A stretch of 64,000 bases of DNA from Euptelea pleiosperma (lineage: Eukaryota; Streptophyta; Magnoliopsida; Ranunculales; Eupteleaceae): contig CM068552.1 of the NCBI GenBank assembly GCA_035048495.1, positions 15,872,753-15,936,752 on the forward strand, read 5' to 3'. Below are positions 46,651-58,179 of the stretch, piece after piece. Under the pieces are notes generated by a model. The model saw only the letters and a program-made list of their open reading frames with translations. It was not told the origin of the DNA and did not search any database. Both the position numbers and the translations under genes were made by a program. How positions within the stretch are numbered: position 1 is the stretch's first letter; each line of letters starts with the position of its first letter.

Positions 46651-46859
46651 CAGACTCATTTTCGCCCCAATTGATCCCAACGCCTCTCAAACTCCTCCCA
46701 ATCGATTACGTGCCCGATCTACAATTCTATTGCTTTTTGGTGTGGATTTGCTCCCTATTTCACTTTTTTTTCACTTCATCCTCTTCATCTTCATTTTTTG
46801 GGATTTTCTATGTGAAAAATGGGTTTCTTTTGGTATTTTCTACCTTTCTTAGTGCTTAT

Positions 46860-48140
46860 GGGTGATGCTCCTCAGTATAGGAGGCTTGTAGTATGATCTG
46901 ATTCCGAAGACGTGGGGTTTGGGTCTCAGAATCCCAAACATGTTTTTGGGCTAGAAGGGATGGCAGATTGTCCTCTTCTTGTCACATGGAGAGAGGAGAG
47001 TCCTCTAGAGGGCATAGGAGAGCTTCTCGAGAACGTGGTCGGTCAGGTCCTTCTTCGATTCCAGAGGTTAGTGAGCCTATCTCTCCTTTCATTTCTGATG
47101 AGGCTAGCTAGAGTGCATTTTGAGCATTTTTCTTCTCGTCGTTTTACAACTGAGAGAGCTCTTGAGCTTGACTCGATTCAGGGATCACTTGTTCATTCCA
47201 TTTTCACATCCAGGGAGTGAATCCCTGCACTTCATTTGAGTGGCCCAAATTATCCTGTGTTGGTAAATATGTTTTATGCCAATATGCATTCGGTCTAGTG
47301 TGATGATGAGAGTCGGTTATCTTTTGAGACTTTTGTCTATGGAGTTTCTTTGAGTGTTACTCCTGATCTGATTTCTACCATTTTAGGTATTCTTCGTCAA
47401 GTATGCTTCTATTGAGTATCTTCCTCGGACGAGAAAGATGACCACTGATAGAGTCCATCTGACTGAGACCCTTACTGGTTCTATTTTTGATTGGTCATCT
47501 CATATTCACCTCAGTAGTCTTCTTCCTGAGTATCATCTGTTGCACTGTATTTTTGGGTGCAACATTGACCCACCTGGTCATGAAGCCCATGTGAACATTG
47601 ATCATCTCCAGCTTCTTTACCTCCTGGGTACTGGTTTTGCCATTGAACTTCCTCAATTCACGTTTAGGGTCATGGCTAAAGCAGGTAATCATTTGGTGAA
47701 ATCATCCTTGTCTTCCATTTCCTTTACTCGTGAGACTATTCTACTCCATCTAGATGTGCCTATTTCCGAGTCTGAGATCATTTGTACACCCATGGGATCC
47801 TCCAGACTATGATGACATTCTTGATGATCTTGCCGATGATATTGGAGTTCCTCTAGAGCATGCAGATGGTGTTCAGCATGCAGATGAAGATATGCAGCCT
47901 CTTGAGATACATCCTCATTACTCACTAGAGTCCCTTCATCATCCAATGACAGGATTTGATCAACGCCTCAGCGCATATGAGGAGTGGACAGCTCTGAGCT
48001 TTCGACAGTTGGAGGAGCAATAGGTTATTGGGTTCGATCGGATGAGTGGCACACTAACTGATGTGCAGCGATACATGGAGTATCAGTTCACCTTGATGGA
48101 TTTTGGTCAGCGCCCGCCATTTCCAGAGTCGGACTAGCAT
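46860..48140 (+). pseudogene. Envelope-like / putative plant transposon protein
   Basis: Joined over frames it reads FFSSRFTTERALELDSIQG, HLSGPNYPVLVNMFYANMHS, LSFETFVYGVSLSVTPDLIS, MTTDRVHLTETLTGSIFDWS, LLPEYHLLHCIFGCNIDPPG and HLQLLYLLGTGFAIELP. This order (F..FFSSRFTTERA, YP.LV..FYAN, F.T.V.GV..TPELIS) is that of the domain called putative plant transposon protein, often annotated as envelope-like in plant retroelements. The C-terminal part (47,790-48,135) is acidic with HADEDMQPLEIHP and ends PPFPESD. Stops near 47,105, 47,219 and 48,020 make it nonfunctional. No signal peptide or transmembrane segment is convincing. Confidence 0.7.
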
Positions 48141-48604
48141 GATGGTGCATGACCATCTTCTTAGTCTCGTGGAGAGTGATTCTGTTTGAGTTATCTGTTA
48201 TTTGATTTAGGATTATTGTACACAGATAAACTCATGTTTCAGTTTATGGTTATATTATGTATTTTTTTTTGCTAATCTCTATCAGATTATAAACCTTTGG
48301 AGGAGGCTAGTTTTGTTCACCGCTGGTACTTGTGGGATATCCCTTGCTTCGATCTGCTACCGACCTTGTTGTTCTTGATCGGGATATAGATCTCTTGGTT
48401 TTCATCCTTGTTTTTAGAAACAATAGCGAGACCTGATTTTCTTTTTGAATCCCTACATTGGGAAGGTGGAATAGGTTTCTAATCTCCAAACCGACTTTGT
48501 TTTGTTTGGGATCTTAGATTCAGAAATCAGGAATCTCCCTTGTGACTATAAGGAATTTTCCCGCTGGCATGCTGTGATGTGACCACGTGATCTAATATCG
48601 TGGT

Positions 48605-49850
48605 ATGGCAGATCAAGTGTTCATTCCTTGGTCCTTTCTTGGAGGGGCCCTAGCTTCCCTTCTGAAGGAAGCAATCTTGTTAAGGTGCAGAAAAATCAGA
48701 ACGCTTCTCAACATGGGTTGCCTATTACCCAAGGCACATCTAAACTCTCGTATGCGGATATGGCAAAAAAGAAGATTGCAATCATAAACTCGGGCATTGA
48801 TCTTCCAATTCCTAGCATCAAAGATGACTGTCCTTCCATTAAAATTCCTAAGTTGGTTGTGGAGCGTGGTTTAGACTACTGTAAACACACCTTGATAGGT
48901 AGACTTGACCTTAAGGTTATGCCCATAACGGAGATAAGGAAAAAAGCTCTAGAGATGTGGCACCCTACAGGACATTGGCGTATCACTCTGCTTGGTAGAG
49001 GATATGTTATGGTGATCCTCTCATCAGCAGATGATTTCTATAGGATCTGGAGAGGTGGTCCCAGGTTCTTTGGGAAACAAATTTGCTGACTCTCTAGATG
49101 GACTCCTAACTTCAATATCAGCAAACAAAAGCAATCTCATGCCCTGGTTTGGGAAGAGCGCTTGGTAATCCGATCCAAGTGGATAAAAATTCCTTGTCCA
49201 GATACTTGGGCTACTATGCGAGTGTTCTCGTTGATATAGACTTGGCCAAGCCTATTCCTAATAAAATCTTTGTCGAGGTGGATGGCTTCACAGATTTCTG
49301 GTAGAAAGTAGAATTGGGTAGAATCCCAAAATTCTGTAATCACTGCAAAATTGTGGGGCATTTAGTATCAGAATGCAAGGTTATCAAAGTCATGTGCAGT
49401 GAAAAGAAGCTTGATCTGGTTAGAGAGGCTGCTATGGAACACAAAGGATCCAAGCGAAATCGTAAATATAAAGCCAAATAAGGATCTAGAATGGTAGATG
49501 TTCAAGAACCTGCTTTGGATATTGGGCAGACTCATAACTTACAGTTGGAAGAGCAATCACCCAAAGGATGCTTATCGGACAAGGTGGAACAGGACTGTGA
49601 TCCATGTTCACTTCCGAAAGAACAGGAACAAGAACTTGAGCAGCCAACCCGAACTCAGAAGGTGGGTGGCTTACCTAGTGACCCCCTAGAGGAAGATAGT
49701 GTCGACCTGGAAGCCAGTGAATTAGAACTACAAGAGTGTGTCCCATGATCCCTCAAGACAGTTCCATGCTCTTCGTCTTTAGCTCTCATAGTAGTGGATT
49801 CTTCACGGATTGATTTTACTGTGGGTAAATCGATCATACCTTTTGAATAT
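48605..49850 (+). pseudogene. LINE ORF1: DUF4283 and CCHC knuckle
   Basis: The start MADQVFIPWSF is in a different frame from the continuation (SWRGPSFPSEGSNLVKV, KLSYADMAKKK, IKIPKLVVERGLDYCKHTLIGR, MWHPTGHWRITLLGRGYVMV, FYRIWRGGPRFF), which is the DUF4283 signature of plant L1 ORF1. After a stop at 49,087 and another frame change come LVDIDLAKPIPNKIFVEVDG, a stop, and the knuckle FCNHCKIVGHLVSEC near 49,332-49,377. The tail is acidic and Gln/Glu-rich. ORF1 proteins are nucleic-acid chaperones of the LINE RNP; this copy is broken. Confidence 0.82.
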
Positions 49851-49871
49851 CCTATCCTGGATTAAGATAGT

Positions 49872-52401
49872 TGAAAGTAGGGTTTTTCCACGTCGTTGAT
49901 TACGAAAATCCTAATCTCAACACATTTGTAATTTTTATCCGATTTAATTCCTGCAAAAATAATAATTCTTGCACGGTGGGAAGTCGAATGTCGATCCGCA
50001 TTCGGGGTTAGGCAATGCAATCATGAACATAAGAGATACAGAAATGCTTTGAATGGTGGGGTGAGAAAGATGGGATCGATGTTTAGAAGATATTTGATCA
50101 GATTTGTAACAGAACTTTAAACACTAACAACATTAATCAAATTAGAAATGGGAACTTAATAATCACAACTCATAATAAAAATTCTTTATTAATTCAAAAT
50201 TGTCTACAATGCAAATAAGTGAACTTAAAGTAAAGGAGATCATAAAATAAAACTAAAAAAACTAATTAGAAAGTACGTTAACTAGAGAAAGAAAGTGGAT
50301 AGATCAAGGAAGAGAGAGAAAATGAAAAGAGATGAAATAGAAGACGATGGTTTGCCTTGGTATTACCTTAGAGAGGATCGGCCATGGAGGAGACATCCAG
50401 CCAATATGGTGAAGGCTGTTCACCCCAAGAGATAAGCACAGTGGATGGTGGTGAAGAGTCACATCGGTGAAAGATCAAGACCGAACAGATGGATAGGTGC
50501 AAGTTGCACATTCTTGAAAGTGCAGCGTTGTGCACACGGCAACGAGTGATTGAGGCATGGAGAAGGGTGGAACGAGGTGAGGCAATGATAGGATTTCAAA
50601 CTAGCGACGGAGGTGATCACCAATCTGGAGTTGTAAGGTGTGCACAGCGTGATGAAGAGGAGGACGACTGGTGGAGATGGGAGGAGCACGAACCAGTGCA
50701 CAGTAGGTCGATGGAGGATCTGATCGGCGCACTTGCAGGCAGAGAAGGTAGGAGGTTATTAGCACGGGCAGCAAGATAAGGCGATGCTTGGAGAAGAGGT
50801 TGCAGGCTGGTTTTGAGGTAGCAAGAAGGTGAGATGATAGTTGATGAAGGCGGTGCTGTTTGTGGAGGGGGAATGGTCAAGAGATCATAGTAGGTTGGTG
50901 GCTGAACGGTGGTTGGCTGGAGTTGCTGGATTCCAACGATCTCCTCTTCTTCTTCTTCTATCTTTTTCTTTTCTCATTTTTTTCTTTTCTTTTATTTTTT
51001 GAAGGATGGGAGAGGAGAGAGGATGGTGAATGGGAGAAAGGGAGATGGGGTGACGGCTAGGGGTGGTGCTGCTACAACAGTTCGCCTTGGTTTGAATGGT
51101 GAGTGGTGGCTGGAGATTGTTTTCTCTCCAAAAGAAAACGTGGAGTGAATGAGAAGGAGATAACGGCTTGGGAGAGAGGAGAACATGGATGGATGGGTTT
51201 TTAATGGAGAGGGCGACTGCTAGGTTTTTTTTCAAAATGTCAAGAGGAGAAAAAATATAAGAACGGTTAGGGTTTTCTTATAAGGGACGTGGGGATCCTC
51301 CTAGATTTCTCCCAAAAACTCTCTTCTAAAATGACCAAAACGACCCTAATGTTTAGTGCGACCAAAAATTAAAAACTCCTCTCTCCAAAAGGCAAGTCTC
51401 TCCTCTTTTGAAAATCTTTTATTTCCAAAAAATCTCTTTTTAATTCAATATTTATTTTGAAAGATAATTTCACCACCCAATTTTCCAATTTTGAAACAAT
51501 ATTTGCTAAAAGTCATGACCAACTGATTTTCGAAAGTGCGCTCACATCTATCTCAAGTTATGTGGTATTGGCCATGCTTTATGAGAAATTCGAGTGAAGT
51601 TGAGGATGTGGGCCCAAAGTGCATCGGCCATGGGCTAGATAGCGGACCGATAGAATAATGGGTCCATGGGCCAGAGGTTAGGCTGCCTTCCGGGCCATCG
51701 GATCGGATCATCTCATATGAGGATTGTCTGATTGTTTATGGGATGATTAGATGATTAGGCGATTGATGGGTGATCTTGGCTCAGATGATGATGTGGGTGG
51801 TGAGCAGTTGGATCATGGAGAATGAGAGAACGAAAGATGACTGTTGGATGTGGAACTCAGGGTTTAGAGAGAGGAGAGATAAAATATTACAAAATAAGAT
51901 ATAATGCTAGCAGAGGGTCTTGAACCCTGGCCTTTGACTTGGTCTTCCGCATGCTTGACCAACTGAGCAAGTCCTCATCTTGTGTTAGTTGATAAGCTTT
52001 AATCTCCTTAGTCTCTTCTTTAAGGGCTTGTCTCTCCTTCTCTCTTGGTTGTCTCTAGCTCTTCCCGTCTTTGGCACACATCTTCTTATCTAAGTCCACT
52101 GGCTCTCTATGTTTGATTGTAGGTTGATTATGGGCCCGCATTCCATCAAAATTGTCCGATTAGTGTTCCTGCGATAGAAAAATCGCGTAAATGAGACTTC
52201 TACAAAACGGCTTCGCATGTGAGTCAAATAAATGCATATGAATGCATTCAAATATACTATTTTGATGAGAAAAGTGTGTTCTACGCAATAGAGGAAACTC
52301 TTACATAGAAAAGTAGATAAATATAGCAATTTTACGTAGGAGAGTGTGATAAGGCTAAATGGATAATTGCTTAAAATAAACACTTTTGAGCGAATATCAC
52401 A
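49872..52401 (-). repeat. 3' LTR of the gypsy-like element, about 2.5 kb
   Basis: It contains (minus strand) CCTTATAAGAAAACCCTAACC as a possible promoter region near 51,285 and a tRNA-like module near 51,907-51,977. Several overlapping ORFs (50,459-51,235) on both strands lie in low-complexity GA-rich sequence and are not genes. Confidence 0.65.
51907..51977 (-). ncRNA. tRNA-like module in the LTR
   Basis: On the minus strand TTGCTCAGTTGGTCAAGC matches a tRNA D-arm/box A, and 30 nt later AGGGTTCAAGACCCT forms a T-arm with a box-B-like GGTTCAAGACC. The acceptor arms do not pair (GAGGACT versus TCTGCTA), so it is not a working tRNA gene. Confidence 0.5.
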
Positions 52402-52411
52402 ACCCCCAACC

Positions 52412-54840
52412 AGCATATTGTCAATCCTTGGCAATTGTGTGAAAAATGAGCTTGAAAGGGCTAGGCACATGTTGCACACTTTTTCTCATTAACTTGGAAA
52501 AAACTCCATTTTGTCAAATTCATTTGAATGATGCATGAAAATAGTTAGAAGTTAGCAGATAGTCAAAAGATTTTAGCAAGACTACAGACTGATAATCAAG
52601 ACCTAGAATAGTCCTACTCAGCGTGTTTGTTTGCTCAACATTATCATCCTCCTGTAGTAAAGATTGATTTTCCTCTAAGATTTTATGCCTCGACTTCAAA
52701 TCTCACTTGTGTCACTCGGAAATGGTTAACTGCTTTTCTTTTAAGTGATATGTGAGGAGATAGGTTGATAAGAACGGACAAATATCTCACATATATTATT
52801 TTGAAGGAAAGACTATAGAAATTTAGAAGATCTTATGATCAGAATATCATATCGCTTGGGAACGTCAGATCAAAGTCTATAGGTTCTCTTTTCTCCATTC
52901 TCCCATTCTATGATTGTGCTAGCCTAGAATCAAATAGGGCTTTACTAGATTGTATTGAGGCTTGGGATAGGTTTAGAAAAAATAAGGATACACAAGGATT
53001 CAAAATTCTAAGAGGATATCTCAACTTTTTCTTTGCGACTTGTCCTGAGGGTGTAGCACCATTTTTCTTTTCTTTTTCTTTTCCTCTTCCCTATTCTTTT
53101 CTCTTTTCCTAATATTTTTGAGACAGCTCAATACATTTTTCTGCTTTCTTTTTAGCTTTTCTTTTTCAGCTTATATCTTCTAGCTTGAGCTTCACTTGTT
53201 TCTCTTTCTTTTCTTTCGATTCTGCTTTCATTGTGTACCCATACCAATTACTCTTTAATATCCTCTATAGAAGTAGAGTAATGTATTTCTTGTATTGGGC
53301 TTAGTTCTTGATGAATGGGCTGCCAAGGAAAGGTTTCAGTAATATGCTCAAAGAGGTTTCTAATGTTGAAGAATTTTAGATAAGCCAAAAAGGTCTGATA
53401 GGGTTAGAAAGATGGCCTACTTCATTTTTCAGGGTTTGCATTCTCATCTGTTATGTCTTGAATGGATATTGAGAAGGTTCTTTCGTAATAATCCGATCTT
53501 TGATGTCGTTCCAAGTTCTATGACCAAGACAAAAATTAATGATCTCTGGCAACGACATAAGTGGGGACATAAAGAATTAGTGAGTCATTTTGTGACTCAG
53601 AGTGATTTCATAACCCTAAAAAATTATGAAATGCTCAAAAGCCTACTAGGTTAAGTCTCCACAAATATTCTTCTAGGATCTCTAGAGAATCTAAACTTAG
53701 GATGACTCTAATGTTGATAGTGTACAATTTGTGCCGAATCTGAGTTTTTCCAAGTGTCTGAAATCAATGTAGTATTGCTGGACTCAAAGCTAATGTGTAA
53801 CACTTTAAAAGATGACATCCTTTACAAAAAGACTTAATGGAAGTTTCAGTTAATCATAGGTCAGGGCATTTTCAAAAAAATATTCTAGAAAATCATCTGA
53901 AACCACCCAAAAACACCATGCTTTGTCTCTTTTTTTTATAAAAATGAAAACATGAGTTTTGGTAAAAACCCACCCCCAACCAAAATATAGCACCATCTTC
54001 GGTGCTCATGATCGAGACATAAAATGATGAAAAATCGGTAAGAATGATGCAAAGGTTCAGGGAGGATGTTACCAAGACGGCAGAGACTCGATAGTGTATG
54101 GTACCTGATGATCGGTAGAATGAATGTACCTGCATTTCTAAAGATATAACAGTAATAACAAATGTATGAGAATCATATACTCTAGGAACACCGGAATTGC
54201 CTTTCCGAAAGCGTTAAGTTTTACCTCTTCAGCCAGACATGACGGGGGTATATCGAGTACCCCCAACCAGGTTAAAACTCATGGAGACTGAGTGAATCTA
54301 CAGTGTTCCTGACACCTAAGGTGGATGGAGACAGCTATCATATCCCTTGTCTAGGTATACTTGTGTAGAACAAGTCTTTCTCAATGTAGACTGAGAGAAG
54401 GGCAGTAAGCTCTCTGAGTAGACCAGCAAAACATTTAGTTCAGCGGGGAGGGATTCAAGCTTATCAGTAAAAACTGAGAGGAGAGTAGCAGTGGGTTCTC
54501 TGACCGTGGTTAGCAGAGCCGCAAACTCACTGAGTTTAGTGGGAATATATCTGAATGGTGCAGACTCTGTAGATCAGTAATACTATAATTGTCTGACTCT
54601 GAGATGAAGTCTGGCTCAAATTATTCTTGACACTTGGATAATTTTTCCTCTAGAGAGTCCGGAATTAGACCCTTTATGGCACATGGGTTATCGACAATAT
54701 CGATGTAAGTTAGTGGTTGAAAAATATTAACCTCTTCCTTGAGGTTGGCGAATGCCATTGACATTCCATTGTCCCCACACCCGATGTGTGCATCAACGAT
54801 GGTGAGGAACGATTGTGGCAGGACAATAGGGGTCCGTACT
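52412..54840 (-). other. Decayed interior of the gypsy-like element
   Basis: Stop-rich on both strands. No YVDD/FADD box, aspartic protease DTG or integrase HHCC/DDE signature was found. Confidence 0.45.
53370..53657 (+). other. Unassigned open frame inside the gypsy-like element
   Basis: About 95 codons open from 53,370 (ATG at 53,412) with a non-repetitive composition (IFDVVPSSMTKTKINDLWQR, HKWGHKELVSHF, FITLKNYEMLKSLLG). It runs against the orientation of the host element. I do not recognise the family; it may be a fragment of a captured or older coding region. Confidence 0.3.
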
Positions 54841-54849
54841 ATCTAGACA

Positions 54850-57650
54850 CGGCTCAGTGGTAAGAATGTCTACATCCAATGCAGAGGTAGATGATTCCTC
54901 TAAGCTAGGTTCAGAAGTCGGTGCTTTTAAGGGTACTAAAATAGAGACTCGAGCTCATCACTCTTGTTGCACATTCCAGTGGAGGTCACAAATAGTAGAT
55001 CTAGGACAGTTGGGATCTACGATCGAAACAAAGCTCAATGTCATGAAGATCGACTTCAGGGTCAGGGATAGAAAAAGTAGAGGTAGAGTGAGAAATAGGT
55101 TTCTCTGTGCTAAGTTCAGGCTTTGGTGCTGTTAAGGGCATCAACAATGGAAACAATTGCTCGTCAATATACTGGCCCAAAATAATGGTGGTAACAACTA
55201 CTGTTTCTTCCTCAAAAGTCTGGTACTGGGTCCAATTGTGTGGCTTCTCATCATAGATGGTGGTCATGTCATTGTCCTCAGGGTAGGTTATAGGGTGACT
55301 AGGGAAATTGACTTCTTCACTCTCAGATACGAATTGACCCACTGGGGGAGCTAAGCTATCCATGGAGTGATGTTGTTGTTGCTCTAGGCTTTGCAAATAT
55401 TGTTATTGTTGGGCGATGCACTGAGAGAGAAGGTCCTTTAGTCTAGGTTTAGTCGCTGGTTGTGGCAGTTCAACTAAGGGAACCTGAGATACCAACTCTT
55501 GATTGTAGTCTAACTAAGTCTGAAAGTGATATGAGTGAAATGAGTCTAGGACTATTTGCTGACTCTGATAATCCTGAGGGGTCCACTGTTGACCAAAATA
55601 TTCAGTCTGTGGATCTGGCTGGTACTACGACTGCAAGTACGGCCAATCATAATCTCCATAGGGTTGATGAAACCCGGAAGGATAATTATCCTACGGCAGT
55701 TGCTGCGGAGAGTAGACTGTTCACAACCAAAGTTAGGATAACACCTAGCTAGTGTCCGGATAATAAGTGTTGTTATAGGAGGTCTGCATTGGAGATGGAA
55801 AGGTACATACATCTTGCTGGACAGGAGGGTAATATCGTAGAGACTGAGAATTGTGCATAGGTTGCTGGACTACAGCACTAAGGGCGGAGACTGAATTTTT
55901 AAGTTCTTGGAGTACAGATTTGTACTTCGGATCTCCTTGATTGTCATACCCCATAGAAGTCAGTGAGACTGGAGTGTCATGATGATACGTAGGCTTGTCA
56001 TACCATTGTTGATAGTGACCATCTAGATTCTCACAAAAATTGTAGTAGGTCTCATACAGAGGTCGTTCATCTGCCATCAAAGGCGATAGAGGGGTGCGGT
56101 AGACTGACTCTCAGATCGAATCAGTCAAAGGTTAGGACAGGTCCAACTGGGCTTCTGCTTGAAAAAGTAAGACCAAGACTTGGTAAAAAATTGCCACAAG
56201 GAGACACTGGAGTAATGATCCTAAATGATGCACATAGAGCAAATAAGATAATCCTATGGCTAAAACAAATCAGGATAAGTTTGAGGGATAGTGGGCAGAC
56301 TACTGGTTTATCTTGTTAACCGTCGAACTAACTTTATCGTAAGATAATCCGAAGCCTAGATAGACGTGCGGCACATTAACTGACTTAAATACGCCCCAGA
56401 CTTACCAGATTTGTCAAGCAATGGAGATGAGTGTTCCCTTAGTCTAAGCTAGTGTTGGTTTGTGTTCCTAACCCAACAAATAGCATACCAATCAAAGAAC
56501 CAGGGAAGCCACTGGCGAGCTCGGTATACTTGAGTAGTAGGGACCTATGGGTGTGTTAGATAACAGGGACCCGCTCTTGTAGACTTATTCGACCTGGGAT
56601 GGATAGAAAGACTATGTTGAGGGGTGTCATAGAACACCGATCTAGCTTGGCCCTAACTCTTGGTTCTTTTTATTAGAGTGGATCTTAGGGATGAAGCTCA
56701 GCTGGAGTGATGAGGTGGGTAATAAAATCCCACCAATTTTAAAAAGAGGTGGGTATACTCTTAGGGTTCATTAATTAGCAGCCACATCCATGCAGTGCGA
56801 ATAAGTTTATGCAAAAAGCAAATAGACATGCGGCACTATAATGCACCTAATTGCACAATATCGCATTCAAGGCGAGGGAAGAAACTTACCTCCCATGGGC
56901 CACGCCACGGGGTCACTTCTGTGGGATAGAGAGGGGTATCCAAATGGGCTTGGGCCTAAGTCCACCTCTTTGAGCTTCCGCTCCCTACCCACATACGAAC
57001 CGTGTTCCTACACACAATGATTAGATCAATATCTAGGGATGGGGAATTGCTTGGAAGCGACTTACTTTTTTCAGGTTGCACACAACACACAATGAATATT
57101 TGCAAGTGCTTAGTCTGTTTCCAAATTATGGTTTGAAAACCTTCCAAGTTGTGCGAGATTGCACTCCCGATTGACTTTGAAAATTTCCCAAATTAAAGAA
57201 CTTTTGAAAATTAGAATATTTCTATTTTAGGACTTACCAACTATAAGAGAATTTCTAAGAATAGAATTTCTCCAAATTTAGAATTTCCTAAAATGGAAAC
57301 CCTAATTTTTAAATCCCTTTATTTCTAGAAACTTTCCAAAGTCCAAAATTCCTAAAATCTAACTAAAAATAATAGAAAATAAGCATCTTAATTTTTTTTT
57401 TTTTGGTATTTTTGAATTATCACTCACTCTAGGGTTTCTACAAAACCTTAGAACAAGATTTAGCAAATATTCAAAAGATGAAAAGTGTCATAAGTTATTA
57501 CAAGTTGCACTCGGCCGTCCGAGGCATTAAAAATGGTAATTAAAAGTAGCTAAAAATAACTAAAAATATTAAATGGAAAGTTTCCAAAACACTAGATCTT
57601 CCCGCTTTGGCAGCTTTTCGATTCCGTCATCTACGTTCATTTTCGCACTC
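54850..57650 (-). pseudogene. Gag-like region of the gypsy-like element
   Basis: Minus-strand frames at 56,080-55,745 (MADERPLYETYYNFCENLDG, HYQQWYDKPTYHHDTP, KYKSVLQELKNSVSALSAVV) and 55,396-55,001 (LEQQQHHSMDSLAPPVGQF, PEDNDMTTIYDEKPHNWTQY) join into a Gln/Tyr/Pro-rich spacer-like protein with stops. Position after the PBS and composition suggest the gag C-terminal half. No CCHC knuckle was found. 56,100-57,650 is more decayed. Family assignment is tentative. Confidence 0.45.
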
Positions 57651-57655
57651 CCGTA

Positions 57656-57677
57656 CACCCGAGCGGCAAGGGCGCTA
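57656..57677 (-). other. PBS-like site of the gypsy-like element
   Basis: Minus-strand TAGCGCCCTTGCCGCTCGG resembles the TGGCGCCGTTGCCGGGG primer site of several plant Ty3/gypsy lineages. Confidence 0.5.
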
Positions 57678-57679
57678 TT

Positions 57680-58174
57680 TAAAAGTAGGGTTTTTCTACA
57701 TCGTTAATTACGAAAACTGTAATCTCAACACATTTGTAATTTTTATCCGATTTAATTCCTGCAAAAAGAATAATTCTTGCACGGTGGGAAGTCGGATGTC
57801 GATCCGCACTCGGGGTTAGGCAATGCAATCATGAACATAAGACATACCGAAATGCTTTGAATGATGGGGTGAGAAAGATGGGATCGATGTTTAAAAGATA
57901 TTTGATCGGATTTGTAACAGAACTTTAAACACTAACAACATTAATCAAATTAGAAATGAGAACTGAATAATCACAACTCATAATAAAAATTCTTTATTAA
58001 TTCAAAATTGTCTACAATGCAAATAGGTGAACTTAAAGTAAAGGAGATCATAAAATAAAACAAAAAAAACTAATTAGAAAGTAAGTTAACTAGAGAGAAA
58101 AAGTGGATAGATCAAGGAAGAGAGAGAAAATGAAGAGAGAGGAAATAGAAGACGATGGTTTGCCTTGGTATTAC
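57680..58174 (-). repeat. Truncated 5' LTR of the gypsy-like element
   Basis: Matches 49,872-50,377 with few differences (AAAGTAGGGTTTTTC to TTGCCTTGGTATTACCT). It ends abruptly against LINE ORF2 at 58,175. Confidence 0.8.
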
Positions 58175-58179
58175 CTCTC

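Larger units (their letters stand above)
49872..58174 (-). mobile_element. Ty3/gypsy-like nonautonomous element in the LINE
   Basis: Two direct repeats start at about 49,872 and 57,680 and are nearly identical for 500 bp. Read on the minus strand, the full 3' LTR is 52,401-49,872 (TGTGATATTCGC to TTTCA), preceded by a PPT GGTTGGGGGT (52,402-52,411). The 5' LTR keeps only its last 495 bp (58,174-57,680), followed 2 nt later by a PBS-like TAGCGCCCTTGCCG. The interior is 5.3 kb, with decayed gag-like sequence and no RT motif. The missing upstream part of the 5' LTR coincides with the missing LINE endonuclease, so one deletion may explain both. Confidence 0.75.

Noticed and set aside
47689..48023. 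Minus-strand 85-codon ORF opposite the envelope-like region
   Set aside because: It is the antisense shadow of the acidic C-terminal segment, whose plus-strand frame aligns with the rest of the ORF.
50459..51235. Several ORFs of 60-116 codons on both strands
   Set aside because: All fall in GA/CT-rich LTR sequence and overlap one another; composition, not coding, explains them.
51907..51977. A functional tRNA gene
   Set aside because: A and B boxes and a T-arm are visible, but the acceptor stem does not pair and the anticodon arm is not convincing.
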